From Pseudomonas purpurea (GTDB lineage Bacteria; Pseudomonadota; Gammaproteobacteria; Pseudomonadales; Pseudomonadaceae), in the NCBI RefSeq assembly GCF_039908635.1, contig NZ_CP150918.1, forward strand, positions 682,001 to 746,000: a DNA stretch of 64,000 nt, written 5' to 3'. The notes below the pieces were generated by a model. It was not told the origin of the DNA. It did not search any database and was given only the letters and a program-made list of their open reading frames with translations. This document shows positions 1 to 9,620 of this stretch, piece after piece; position 1 is the stretch's first letter, and every line of letters begins with the position of its first letter. A program made the translations under genes and the position numbers.

Positions 1-2127
1 AGCATTGACAGCAGAAATCCCGACGGAAGGGCTTGAAAGCACTGACCAGTTTTATATCGACGTCGTGGGGGCGCCGGGCACGCACCCCGACGCTTCGTAC
101 ACGCTGGGGCCCATCCCCCTGGGCGGTGTGAGACCGCGAGAAGTGAACCTGCGCGCAAGCATCGTTGCCCTGCTGTTGAAAAAATTGGTGACCCTGAGCT
201 ACAGAATCGTGCGTGGGGCGCAGGAGAAACCCTCCGAGCCACTGGAGCTGAGGGTTTCAGCCCTTGAAGTGAAGGTGCCGGTCGCACGGATCCTGGAGGC
301 GCAGGGCAACGGTCATGGCTTTGAACTGGACCTGACCTCCGGCACCCGTGACCTGACCGCACGGCTGGATCGCTGGCCCTTGCTCGCAAAAGATCAATTA
401 GTCTGGGTGACCCTCAAGGGGAAGGATGCCGAAGGGAACGACCACATCCTGGCCCTGTTGGCGCCACCGGCGGGCACGGTCAGCCAGCGCTGGGAGGATC
501 TGGGCTATCACGAACTCCCGATAGACCGTGGCTACCTGGCGAAGTTGGGACACGACACGACGCTGACCATCGAACAGCGGGTTGCATGTGACCGGGTGAA
601 TGACGCAGACGCGGCAGTCGTCTTTGCGGATCGGATCTACGCCGTAAAAAACTATAAGCTTGCCATCACCAAGGTGACAGACTCCCAGGACAGGCTTGTT
701 GCCGATGAAAGTGAAACCACCGACACCACGCTGAAGCTGGAGGGCACAGCGCAGAAAGGGGCCCGCGTCGACATTTATGTCGGGCCGGATGTGGTTGCCA
801 CGGATGTAGCCGTAGACGGGAAGTGGAAGGCCGAGCTGAGCGGGTTGACTCTCAACACCCATGTCATCAAGGCTGTCGCGGGCGGGCAGGACTCCAATAT
901 CTGGAGCGTCACCGTAGCGCTACGCGAACCAGCGGTAAAAGAAGCCAATGGCAGTGCCAGCCTGAATCCGGTCGACGCAGTGACAGAACTGACCGTGATT
1001 GTGCCTGGGACCTTGCTGCCGCAGGCCCTGCTCAGTGTTAGCTGGGCAGGTGCAGCAGGCACACCTGACGGGGGGTCGCATGCCACTGTGCCGGCAGAGG
1101 TGAGCACCATCGGCCAAGCCATCAAGATGCCGGTGTCGATGATTGCCTTTAACCTGGGCACAACGGTCACGGTGACGTACACCGTGACCCAGCATGGCAC
1201 CTCGCAAACCTCGGAACCGTTGACGCTTGCAGTCGAGCGGCTGCCAGAGACTGCGCTAAAAAAGCCTGTGATAACGCAAGCATCGGACAGTGGCGAAGGC
1301 ACTGAATGGGATGTCACGGATCTGACGGCTAATGGCACCGTGAGAGCCTACAGTTGCCCACATATGGCTGTAGGGCCAATACCTGTGGCTGCGTTTGAGG
1401 GGTAGAACAACGGCCGGTGGCGAATACGACAAGATTATCTGGAAAGCGCCAGGGGCGTACGTCAACCAAACGATGATCAACGTAGGCTATTTCGACGTTT
1501 CGTGGCTGCCGCTCAGTGAGATGCAGGCACTGATGCATGGCAGCGACTTGCACGTCGAGCTCAAAGTGGCTCTTGGGCGGGATCCGGATGAAAACCTGGC
1601 AGTGGTTTACCCGTTGCGTACCTACACCATTCTGAAAATTGCTATTACCCGGGTGACAGACTCTGAAGGGAGTGAGGTGGGCAACGGGGGCACAACCACG
1701 GACACCACGCTGAACCTCTCGGGCACGGTGACCAAGGGGAGTGACGTCGACATCTATAATGGCGAGACTCGGTTGGGTAGGGCTACGCCGACCGAGACCG
1801 GGTGGGAGTATGAGGCGAGTGGTCTCCAGGACAAAACCTATACCTTCGAGGCTTGGATTGTGGGCAGTGGGTTCTGGTCAGATGCCTGGACCGTTACCGT
1901 GCAAGCCCCTCAAGGGCACGGCAGCATCCAGGGCGAATGTCTCGGTGTCTGACGTATTTGACCTTCTTGGCACCGAAACAGTCCGCGACACCGGGCACTG
2001 GACGATGACCCTCGGTGCGTTGAAGCAGAAGTCTTACAACTTCGCCATCAGCGCTTCCGGTGCAGATTCTCCTGCGCTTTCAGTGAAGTCAAACCTGTGG
2101 CGTGTGCGCGTCGTGAAGCAGCCCTGA
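1..2127 (+). pseudogene. Ig-like repeat protein, 5'-truncated by window and twice frameshifted
   Basis: This is the first of three tandem paralogues. Its readable N-terminal region (from ALTAEIPTEGLE) matches the other two genes, which begin about 40 residues earlier, so the true start lies before base 1. The frame breaks twice. The first break is at GGG 1373-1375: removing one G restores the reading AVGQYLWLRLRGRTT. The second is at GGG 1914-1916: removing one G joins TVTVQAPQG to TAASRANVSV. The restored frame ends at the TGA at 2125-2127 and contains the shared N-terminal modules plus several roughly 90-aa Ig-like modules, some diverged from the near-identical repeats of the next gene. No function is known to me. 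It could be an intact gene if both extra bases are sequence errors. Confidence 0.75.
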
Positions 2128-2195
2128 TGACTCGGGATGACTGTTCATGAGCCGTTTTCGTGCGGACATGATCTGGCGTATTGAGTCGTAAACCA

Positions 2196-2220
2196 AAACA
2201 CCCCTCTGGGGTGTTTTTTT
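2196..2220 (+). terminator. Rho-independent terminator of the first Ig-repeat gene
   Basis: An AACACCCC arm, a TCTG loop and a GGGGTGTT arm run into a T tract, about 70 bp after the stop codon. It separates the first and second paralogues into different transcripts. Confidence 0.85.
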
Positions 2221-2406
2221 GAGGTGCCTGTTGTCCTGCCCCTGAACGACTGGCGGAGGGCATGTGACCGGAGCGAAATACCGCTGGTCGGAAACCAGCG
2301 CTTACCTGTTATTTCTGACAGTAGGCAGAAACCCTGGGCCCGGTATTAGATGGCGTCATCGTTGCCCGTCAACTTGCGGCGACACCGCCGAGACAGGAGT
2401 TTACTC

Positions 2407-5400
2407 ATGACCATTCAAGTCACCGCGCCCGCAAAACGCCTTGCCCTACCGGATACTCTTGCGCCGCTGACTGTCGTGCAGGCCCCGGATAAGCAAAACC
2501 TGGACCCGCGGCTGGTCGATCACGACAACGCATTGACAGCGGTTATCCCGACGGAAGGGCTTGAGGAGAGCGACCGGTTTTACATCTATGTCGTGGGGGA
2601 GGCGGGCACGCACCCCGACGCTTCGTACTCGTTGGATGACGTGCTTCTGGGGGGCGTGAGACCCCGGGAGGTGAACCTGAAAAAAGGCATCGTTGCTCTG
2701 TTGTTGGATAAAAAGGTGACCCTGACCTACAAAATCGTGCGTGGGGCGCAGGAGAAACCCTCCGAGCCACTGGAGCTGAGGGTTTCAGCCCTTGAGGTGA
2801 AGGTGCCGGTGGCACGGATCCTGGAGGCGCAGGACAACGGTCATGGCTCTGAACTGGACCTGACTACCGGTACCGTCAACCTGACCGCACGGCTGGATCG
2901 CTGGCCCTTGCTCGCCAAAGATCAATTGGTCGGGGTGACCCTCAAGGGGAAGGATGCCGAAGGGAACGACCACATCCTGACCCTGTTGGCGCCACCGGAG
3001 GGCACGGTCAGCCAGAACTGGGAGAATCGGGGTTATCACGAACTCCCGATAGACCGTGGCTACCTGGCGGGGCTGGGAAACAACACGACGCTGACCATCG
3101 AGCACCAGGTTGCATTTGACCGGGGACATGACGCAGACGCGGTTGTTGTCTTTGCGCACCGGACATACGCCGTAAAGAGTTTGGCGATGGCGAAGCCTTT
3201 CATCACCGGTGTAAAGGACTCCAAGGGGAACGACGTTGCTCCTGAAGGCACGACCTTCGATACCCAGCTGAAATTCACCGGCACGGTAGCCGAGGGTGGA
3301 GAAGTCGATATCTATGACGGCGTCACCCGGCTCGGCTCGGCCACGGTGAGCAGCACGGGATGGACGTACGAGGCAACCGGCCTGACCGCCAAAACCTACA
3401 GCTTCAAGGCTAAAGGGCTGTATGGCGACGAGCCTGAGTCAGAGATCTGGGCGGTGACAGTGCAGGAGGCGACAAAACCTGAGATCCGCACAGTGAAGGA
3501 CTCCAAGGGGAACGATGTTGCCCCTGAAGGCACGACCTTCGATACCCGGCTGAAATTCACCGGCACGGTAGCCGAGGGTGAAAAAGTCGATATCTATGAC
3601 GGCGACACCCGGCTCGGCTCGGCTACGGTGAGCGGCACCGGGTGGACGTACGAGGCAACCGGGCTGACCGCCAAAGCCTACACCTTCAAGGCTAAAGGGC
3701 TGTATGGCGACGAGCCCGAGTCAGAGGCCTGGGCGGTGACAGTGCGGGTGGCGACAAAACCCGGGATCAGCACGGTAAAGGACTCCAAAGACCAGCCGAT
3801 CAGTAACCCCGGAACCACTTTCGACACAACCCTGAAACTCACCGGTACGGTAGCCGAGGGTGAAAAAGTCGATATCTATGACGGCAACACCCGGCTCGGC
3901 TCGGCCACGGTGAGCGGCACCGGATGGACGTACGAGGCAACCGGGCTGACGGCCAAAACCTACAGCTTCAAGGCTAAAGGGCTGTATGGCGGCGAGCCTG
4001 AGTCAGAGATCTGGGCGGTGACAGTGCAGGAGGCGACAAAACCCGAGATCCGCACAGTGAAGGACTCCAAGGGGAACGATGTTGCCCCTGAAGGTGCGAC
4101 CTTCGATACCCAGCTGAAACTCACCGGCACGGCAGCCGAGGGTGAAAAAGTCGATATCTATGACGGCGACACCCGGCTCGGCTCGGCTACGGTGAGCGGC
4201 ACCGGGTGGACGTACGAGGCAACCGGCCTGACCGCCAAAGCCTACACCTTCAAGGCTAAAGGGCTGTATGGCGACGAGCCCGAGTCAGAGGCCTGGGCGG
4301 TGACAGTGCGGGTGGCGACAAAACCCGGGATCAGCACGGTAAAGGACTCCAAAGACCAGCCGATCAGTAACCCCGGAACCACTTTCGACACAACCCTGAA
4401 ACTCACCGGCACGGCAGCCGAGGGTGAAAAAGTCGATATCTATGACGGCGACACCCGGCTCGGCTCGGCTACGGTGAGCGGCACCGGGTGGACGTACGAG
4501 GCAACCGGCCTGACCGCCAAAGCCTACACCTTCAAGGCTAAAGGGCTGTATGGCGACGAGCCCGAGTCAGAGGCCTGGGCGGTGACAGTGCGGGTGGCGA
4601 CAAAACCCGGGATCAGCACGGTAAAGGACTCCAAAGACCAGCCGATCAGTAACCCCGGAACCACTTTCGACACAACCCTGAAACTCACCGGTACGGTAGC
4701 CGAGGGTGAAAAAGTCGATATCTATGACGGCGACACCCGGCTCGGCTCGGCCACGGTGAGCGGCACCGGGTGGACGTACGAGGCAACCGGGCTGACCGCC
4801 AAAGCCTACAGCTTCAAGGCCAAAGGGCTGTATGGCGACGAGCCCGAGTCAGAGATCTGGGCGGTGACAGTGCGGGCGGCGACAAAGCCCGGGATCAGCA
4901 CGATAAAGGACTCCAACGACCAACTGATCGGTAACCCCGGAACCACTTTCGATACCCTGCTGAAACTCACCGGTACGGCGGGCGTGGGGGAAATTGTGAC
5001 AATTTTCTCTGGAGACGATTCGAGAGGGACACTCAGAGCTGACGATGGAACGTGGAGGGTTGAGCAGAATTCATGGGGTCTGGGTACGCTTGCCATTAGG
5101 GTTGTTGCCAGCGGATTGGATTCTGACATCTGGAGGGTTACGCTGATTGACGTGCCTCTTGTCATCAGCTCCATCAGGGCGGGGGACGTTGATGTCCCGC
5201 CCGATTCCACAACCACCGCTACTGCTGTGACCGTAAAAGGTACGGCCGCACCGAATCAGTTTGTCACGGTGTTTGATGGTGATCTGTCCATGCCGACTAT
5301 CAATGCTGACAGGAATGGTGAGTGGGAAATGCCCATCTCAGGGCTGAAACCCGGACTGCATGAGATCAAGGCTCAAAAGGTTGATGGGACACCCTCCGCG

Positions 5401-5427
5401 ATCTGGCGTTTTACGGTGGTGCGGTAA
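2407..5427 (+). CDS. Large Ig-like repeat protein (1006 aa)
   Basis: The start chosen is ATG 2407, behind acaggag; the next paralogue begins with the same MTIQVTAPAKRLALPD. Residues 1-265 form an N-terminal region shared with its neighbours. About seven tandem modules of 94 aa follow (residues roughly 266-925), the first six nearly identical, then one diverged C-terminal module ending in WRFTVVR. Each module has the pattern KDSKG...FDT.LK.TGT..EGEKVDIYDG...GWTYEATGL, typical of bacterial Ig-like (Big/invasin-type) beta-sandwich folds. There is no signal peptide, LPXTG motif or RTX motif, so the export route is unclear. An adhesin-like or surface-filament role is an inference from the fold only. 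The near-identity of the repeats suggests recent expansion or homogenisation. Confidence 0.8.
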   Translation: MTIQVTAPAKRLALPDTLAPLTVVQAPDKQNLDPRLVDHDNALTAVIPTEGLEESDRFYIYVVGEAGTHPDASYSLDDVLLGGVRPREVNLKKGIVALLLDKKVTLTYKIVRGAQEKPSEPLELRVSALEVKVPVARILEAQDNGHGSELDLTTGTVNLTARLDRWPLLAKDQLVGVTLKGKDAEGNDHILTLLAPPEGTVSQNWENRGYHELPIDRGYLAGLGNNTTLTIEHQVAFDRGHDADAVVVFAHRTYAVKSLAMAKPFITGVKDSKGNDVAPEGTTFDTQLKFTGTVAEGGEVDIYDGVTRLGSATVSSTGWTYEATGLTAKTYSFKAKGLYGDEPESEIWAVTVQEATKPEIRTVKDSKGNDVAPEGTTFDTRLKFTGTVAEGEKVDIYDGDTRLGSATVSGTGWTYEATGLTAKAYTFKAKGLYGDEPESEAWAVTVRVATKPGISTVKDSKDQPISNPGTTFDTTLKLTGTVAEGEKVDIYDGNTRLGSATVSGTGWTYEATGLTAKTYSFKAKGLYGGEPESEIWAVTVQEATKPEIRTVKDSKGNDVAPEGATFDTQLKLTGTAAEGEKVDIYDGDTRLGSATVSGTGWTYEATGLTAKAYTFKAKGLYGDEPESEAWAVTVRVATKPGISTVKDSKDQPISNPGTTFDTTLKLTGTAAEGEKVDIYDGDTRLGSATVSGTGWTYEATGLTAKAYTFKAKGLYGDEPESEAWAVTVRVATKPGISTVKDSKDQPISNPGTTFDTTLKLTGTVAEGEKVDIYDGDTRLGSATVSGTGWTYEATGLTAKAYSFKAKGLYGDEPESEIWAVTVRAATKPGISTIKDSNDQLIGNPGTTFDTLLKLTGTAGVGEIVTIFSGDDSRGTLRADDGTWRVEQNSWGLGTLAIRVVASGLDSDIWRVTLIDVPLVISSIRAGDVDVPPDSTTTATAVTVKGTAAPNQFVTVFDGDLSMPTINADRNGEWEMPISGLKPGLHEIKAQKVDGTPSAIWRFTVVR
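3211..4902 (+). repeat. Six near-identical tandem 282-bp coding repeats
   Basis: The sequence starting gtaaaggactccaa (or gtgaaggactccaa) recurs at 3211, 3493, 3775, 4057, 4339 and 4621, exactly 282 bp apart. A diverged seventh copy starts at 4903. Two entry types alternate: 'KGNDVAPEG' (copies 1, 2, 4) and 'KDQPISNPG' (copies 3, 5, 6). The order a-a-b-a-b-b fits duplication of a two-repeat, 564-bp block. Confidence 0.95.
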
Positions 5428-5475
5428 GCCCCATGGCTTCAAGTCCTGTGGCACTTTTTGAAAAAGAGTTTACTC

Positions 5476-7113
5476 ATGACCATTCAAGTCACCGCGCCCG
5501 CAAAACGCCTTGCACTACCGGATCCTCTTCCGCCGCTGACTGTCGAGCAGGCCCCGGATAACCAAAACCTGGACCCGTTGCGGGTCGATCAAGACAACGC
5601 ATGGACAGCGCTTATCCCGAGGGATGGGCTTGAAAGCACTGACCAGTTTTATATCGACGTCGTGGGGGAGACGGGCACGCCCCCCGAAGCATCGTACACG
5701 CTGGGGCCCTTAAGTCTGGGGGGAATGAGACCGCGAACAGTGAACCTGCGCAAAAGCATCGTTGCCCTGTTGTTGGATAAAAAGGTGACCCTGACTTACA
5801 CAATCGTGCGTGATAGGGGGCAGCCGGGGGAGGAGGAGAAAACCTCCGGCCCACTGGAGTTGAAGGTTTCAGCCCTTGACGTGAATGAACCGGTCGCACG
5901 GATCCTGGAGGCGCAGGACAACGGTCATGGCTCTGAACTGGACCTGACCACCGGTATCGGCAACCTGACCGCACGGCTGGATCGCTGGCCCTTGCTCGCC
6001 AAAGATCAATTGGTCGGGGTGACCCTCAAGGGGAAGGATGCCGAAGGGAAAGACCACAACCTGACCCTGTTGGCGCTACCGGAGAGCTCGGTCAGCCAGC
6101 GCTGGGAGGATCTGGGCTATCACGAACTCCCGATAGACCGTGACTACCTGGCGGGGCTGGGAAACAACACGACGCTGACCATCGAGCACCAGGTTGCATT
6201 TGACCGGGGACATGACGCAGACGCGGTTGTTGTCTTTGCGCACCGGCCATACACCGTAAAGAGTTTGGCGATGGCGAAGCCTTTCATCACAGGTGTAAAG
6301 GACTCCAAGGGGAACGACGTTGCCCCTGAAGGTGCGACCTTCGATACCCAACTGAAACTCACCGGCACGGCAGCCAAGGGTGGAAAAGTCGATATCTATG
6401 ACGGCAAAACCCGGCTCGACTCGGCCACGGTGAGCGGCACCGGGTGGACGTACGAGGCAACCGGGCTGACCGCCAAAGCCTACAACTTCAAGGCCAAAGG
6501 GCTGTATGGCGACGAGCCCGAATCAGAGCCCTGGGCGGTGACGGTGACGGCAGTCGCGGGGCAGCCATGGATCCGCAGTGTCACGGACGTTGATGGCAAT
6601 GAGATCCGTGGTACCGGCTACACGGCCTCGACGACGGTAGAGCTGAGCGGAACCGCGAGCCCTAGGCAGGAGGTCAAGCTCTTTGATGGTAACGACCCCG
6701 CCGGCACTGCCACGGCGGATGATGATGGGGTATGGAATGTAACGCTGGAAGGGCTGGCCGAAAGGCTTCACGTCATCAAAGTGGAGGGTTCCAATGTTAC
6801 CCACGAACGCAGGTTTAGCGTGGTCGATCCACGGGTCACGATCATCACTGTGGCGAGAGACTCATCGGGCAACGTTATCCCATGGAACGGCACTACTCGT
6901 GATCGCTCGGTTGTCCTGGCCGGTACCGGAACTGCAAATGAGGAAATAGAGATTAAAAGCAGGACGGTCTTGCAGGGTAAAACCAGAGTCAATACTGACG
7001 GGCGGTGGGAGCTTCGGCTGAATGTATTGACTGACGACCACCCTATTTTCATCGCATACGGCGCCTACAGCGGTGGACTGGTACTACAAACCTATCAATT
7101 CAGGATTTTCTAA
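5476..7113 (+). CDS. Ig-like repeat protein (545 aa), third paralogue
   Basis: The start is ATG 5476, behind aaaaagag; its MTIQVTAPAKRLALPD opening matches the upstream gene. The N-terminal region is the family's. Residues about 90-140 include a small insertion (DRGQPGEEEKTSG) relative to the paralogues. Only one copy of the near-identical 94-aa module is present (GNDVAPEGATFDTQLKLTG). Two diverged Ig-like modules and the end QTYQFRIF follow. It lies 48 bp after the second paralogue with no obvious terminator between, so co-transcription is likely. No signal peptide is visible. Function unknown; gene conversion with the neighbour is likely because long stretches are almost identical. Confidence 0.8.
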   Translation: MTIQVTAPAKRLALPDPLPPLTVEQAPDNQNLDPLRVDQDNAWTALIPRDGLESTDQFYIDVVGETGTPPEASYTLGPLSLGGMRPRTVNLRKSIVALLLDKKVTLTYTIVRDRGQPGEEEKTSGPLELKVSALDVNEPVARILEAQDNGHGSELDLTTGIGNLTARLDRWPLLAKDQLVGVTLKGKDAEGKDHNLTLLALPESSVSQRWEDLGYHELPIDRDYLAGLGNNTTLTIEHQVAFDRGHDADAVVVFAHRPYTVKSLAMAKPFITGVKDSKGNDVAPEGATFDTQLKLTGTAAKGGKVDIYDGKTRLDSATVSGTGWTYEATGLTAKAYNFKAKGLYGDEPESEPWAVTVTAVAGQPWIRSVTDVDGNEIRGTGYTASTTVELSGTASPRQEVKLFDGNDPAGTATADDDGVWNVTLEGLAERLHVIKVEGSNVTHERRFSVVDPRVTIITVARDSSGNVIPWNGTTRDRSVVLAGTGTANEEIEIKSRTVLQGKTRVNTDGRWELRLNVLTDDHPIFIAYGAYSGGLVLQTYQFRIF

Positions 7114-7185
7114 AAGCAGTGCCTGTATTGGTATCACTTATGTATTGAAGGCTGACGTCATTCTGCTCAGCCATCGTTCTGAAAG

Positions 7186-7208
7186 ACGCCCCTCTCGGGG
7201 TGTTTTTC
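7186..7208 (+). terminator. Rho-independent terminator after the Ig-repeat cluster
   Basis: ACGCCCC pairs with GGGGTGT (one G-T pair) across a short loop, followed by TTTTT. It closes the three-gene cluster. Confidence 0.8.
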
Positions 7209-7230
7209 AGCAAGCCTGCTGCTTATCAGT

Positions 7231-7272
7231 GAAAAGCCCACCGAGGATCACTCCTCCAGTGGGCTTTGTCTT
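7231..7272 (-). terminator. Convergent terminator, likely for nadE
   Basis: AAAGCCCAC is complementary to GTGGGCTTT at the far end of the hairpin, with T-rich tails on both sides. It sits 16 bp past the nadE stop on the minus strand and can also back up the preceding plus-strand terminator. Confidence 0.7.
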
Positions 7273-7287
7273 GTCAGCCGAGGCGAC

Positions 7288-8115
7288 TCAAGGCGCGAAC
7301 GGCATCACCCGCTTGTGATGGGTCTTGCGGTACGTCTCGCAAATAATCCTGAACGCCTCTTCACGCACTGGCTCCCCATGCAGGAAGGCATCAATCTCGG
7401 CGTACGTCACGCCATGGGAAGCTTCATCCGGTTTTCCGGGGGACAGGTCTTCAAGGTCGGCGGTCGGGATTTTCTCCACCAGCGACTCCGGCGCGCCGAA
7501 GCTGCGAGCGATGGCCCGCACCTGGTTTTTCACCAGCCCGCTCAGCGGCGCGAGGTCGCAGGCGCCGTCACCGAACTTGGTGAAGAAACCCATCACCGCT
7601 TCGGCCGCGTGGTCGGTGCCGATCACCAGGCCGTGGGCCGCCCCGGCGATGGTGTATTGGGCGACCATGCGCATCCGCGCCTTGGTGTTGCCCAGCACAA
7701 AATCCACCGAGACCGCGTGCTTGCCTTCGAAGGCCGCCACTTCGCTGGCCAGCGACTTGACCGCTGGGCCGATGTTCACGGTGTGGCGTTCGTCCGGGGC
7801 GATGAAGTCCACCGAGGCTTGCGCGTCGTGCTCGTCGAACTGGGTTTCGTACGGCAAGCGCACGGCGATGAATGTGTAACCCGCATCACCGGTGCGCTCG
7901 CGCAGTTCGCGCATGGCGCGCTGGGCCAGAAGGCCGGCGGTCAACGAGTCGACGCCACCGCTGATGCCCAGCACCAGGCTCTTGAGCCCGGAATTGACCA
8001 GGCAATCCTGAATGAAGCTAATCCGCCGCGCGACTTCAGCCTCCAGGGCCGCAGGGTCCGCGAAGGGCGGTTGGACCTTGAGCTGTTCGGCCATCTCACG
8101 TTGTACGGCTTGCAT
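7288..8115 (-). CDS. nadE: NH3-dependent NAD+ synthetase
   Basis: The product adenylates nicotinic acid adenine dinucleotide and amidates it with ammonia to give NAD+, the last step of NAD synthesis and salvage, in the cytoplasm. The 275-aa product starts [12 protein letters not shown] and carries the pyrophosphatase loop GISGGVDS near residue 47, [19 protein letters not shown] and the C-terminal THHKR. There is no glutaminase domain, so it should use free ammonia. An upstream in-frame extension is rejected because ATG 8115 has AAGGAG 8 bases before it, which overlaps the pncB stop. It lies 4 bp after pncB and is probably translationally coupled to it. Confidence 0.95.
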   Translation of the reverse strand: MQAVQREMAEQLKVQPPFADPAALEAEVARRISFIQDCLVNSGLKSLVLGISGGVDSLTAGLLAQRAMRELRERTGDAGYTFIAVRLPYETQFDEHDAQASVDFIAPDERHTVNIGPAVKSLASEVAAFEGKHAVSVDFVLGNTKARMRMVAQYTIAGAAHGLVIGTDHAAEAVMGFFTKFGDGACDLAPLSGLVKNQVRAIARSFGAPESLVEKIPTADLEDLSPGKPDEASHGVTYAEIDAFLHGEPVREEAFRIICETYRKTHHKRVMPFAP

Positions 8116-8119
8116 GAAT

Positions 8120-9334
8120 TCACTCCTTGCTGGTGAGGGCAGGTACTTTGAAAACGTGACGTAAATAGGCGACAAAATTCGGGTCTTTGCAGTGCGTCTT
8201 GCCCGATTCGTCGGAAATCTTGGCGACGGGCTCGCCATTACAGGCCGCCATTTTAAGCACGATGCTCATCGGTTCGACACCTGGAATATCGCAGGTCAGG
8301 TTGGTGCCGATCCCGAAGCTGACATTGATCCGACCGTGCAGCGCCCGGAAAATCTCCAGCGACTTGGGCAGCGTCAGGCTGTCGGAGAACACCAGTGTCT
8401 TGCTCATCGGGTCGATGCCGAGCTTGTGGTAGTGGGCGATGGCTTTCTCGGCCCACAGGATCGGGTCGCCGGAGTCATGCCGCAGCCCGTCGAAGAGTTT
8501 GGCAAAGTACAGGTCGAAGTCACTGAGGAAGGCGTCGGTGGTGATGCAGTCGGTCAGGGCGATCCCCAGCAACCCACGGTACTCGCGGACCCAGCAATCG
8601 AGTGCGGCGCTCTGGCTGTCGATCAGGCGCGGACCGAGTTGCTGGTGGGCCATGATCCATTCGTGGGCCATGGTGCCCAGCGGTTTCATGTCCAGCTCGC
8701 GCGCCAGGTGCACGTTGCTGGTGCCGACGAATCGCCCGGGGAAGTCGTGCTTGAGCACGTTCACCACTTCTTCCTGCACACGGTAGGAGAAGCGTCGACG
8801 GGTGCCGAAGTCAGCCACTTGCAGGTGCGACAGCTCGTCGGCGCTGGCATTGGCGCTCAGCCAGTCGAATTTGCGATAGAGCTGCTCGCGTGCTTGTTCC
8901 AGCACGGTTTCGCGGTAGCGATAACGGTTGCGCACTTCACTGACGATGGCCAGCAGCGGCACTTCGAACAGAATCACATGCAACCATGGCCCGCGCAGGC
9001 GGATGAACAACTCGCCGTTCTCGATACCGGTGTGGATGTAACGCAGGTTGAAGCGGAACAGCCCCAGGAACCGCAGGAAATCCGGCTTCAGGAAACTGAT
9101 GCGCTCCAGGAAACTCAACTGGTCGGCGCTCAGGCTCAACTCGGCCAGGCGCTCGATCTGGAACCGGATTTCGGCGAGATAAGGGCGCAGGTCCTCGCTG
9201 TTGCGACAGCGAAACCCCCACTCGACTTCAACGTTGGGGTAGTTGTGCAGCACCGCCTGCATCATCGTCAGTTTGTAGAAGTCGGTGTCGAGCAAGTTCT
9301 GCACGATGCGATCGGCAAACACACTCTCGCTCAT
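8120..9334 (-). CDS. pncB: Nicotinate phosphoribosyltransferase
   Basis: The product converts nicotinate and PRPP (with ATP) to nicotinate mononucleotide, the entry step of the Preiss-Handler NAD salvage route. The 404-aa protein starts [20 protein letters not shown], where the family's DxYK-type N-terminal motif is seen. FGTRRRFS and the phosphate-binding GIGTNLTCD near the C-terminus are also characteristic. ATG 9334 is preferred over upstream in-frame starts because GGAG lies 9 bases before it. It forms an operon with nadE, the first and last steps of one pathway. Confidence 0.95.
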   Translation of the reverse strand: MSESVFADRIVQNLLDTDFYKLTMMQAVLHNYPNVEVEWGFRCRNSEDLRPYLAEIRFQIERLAELSLSADQLSFLERISFLKPDFLRFLGLFRFNLRYIHTGIENGELFIRLRGPWLHVILFEVPLLAIVSEVRNRYRYRETVLEQAREQLYRKFDWLSANASADELSHLQVADFGTRRRFSYRVQEEVVNVLKHDFPGRFVGTSNVHLARELDMKPLGTMAHEWIMAHQQLGPRLIDSQSAALDCWVREYRGLLGIALTDCITTDAFLSDFDLYFAKLFDGLRHDSGDPILWAEKAIAHYHKLGIDPMSKTLVFSDSLTLPKSLEIFRALHGRINVSFGIGTNLTCDIPGVEPMSIVLKMAACNGEPVAKISDESGKTHCKDPNFVAYLRHVFKVPALTSKE

Positions 9335-9560
9335 AACGGGAATCTCCATGCTGGCCACTGCCGGGAGCGGTGGCCTTTCAGCTGTTTCAATGAATGGGCG
9401 TAGTGGCGCATATCAATGGCAATCATTGCCAGCGATTTTTTAGACGATGCCGATACTTTGTGGTGAGGGCGCTTGTCGGATCGCCGTACCGTCCCGCTGG
9501 GGTGCGAAGCGCCCCCGAATACAGCCGCCACGTTACATCTGGAGTCATGCATGTGCCGTT

Positions 9561-9606
9561 TTGCGACTGCTTCGCAGCCGAGCGGGAGCAAGCTCCCTCG
9601 CCACAG
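9561..9606. repeat. Single REP element
   Basis: This is one arm of the repeat: gcgactgcttcgcagc, then gagcgggagcaagctccctcgccaca. The same family occurs at more than 15 intergenic places in this window, usually as two inverted arms (REPIN). Here the partner arm is degenerate (cccgctggggtgcgaagcg near 9500). Confidence 0.8.
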
Positions 9607-9620
9607 GTCCTGTGTAAGGC

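Noticed and set aside
1395..1952. Separate gene in the second frame of the first Ig-repeat region
   Set aside because: Its start lacks a ribosome site, and removing one G joins it smoothly to the preceding frame in the family's repeat pattern.
3211..4902. CRISPR or DNA satellite
   Set aside because: The 282-bp periodicity is in frame, codes Ig-like modules, and has no short repeat/spacer structure.
8192..9403. 403-codon plus-strand frame across pncB
   Set aside because: It is a shadow of pncB without a ribosome site or recognisable domains.
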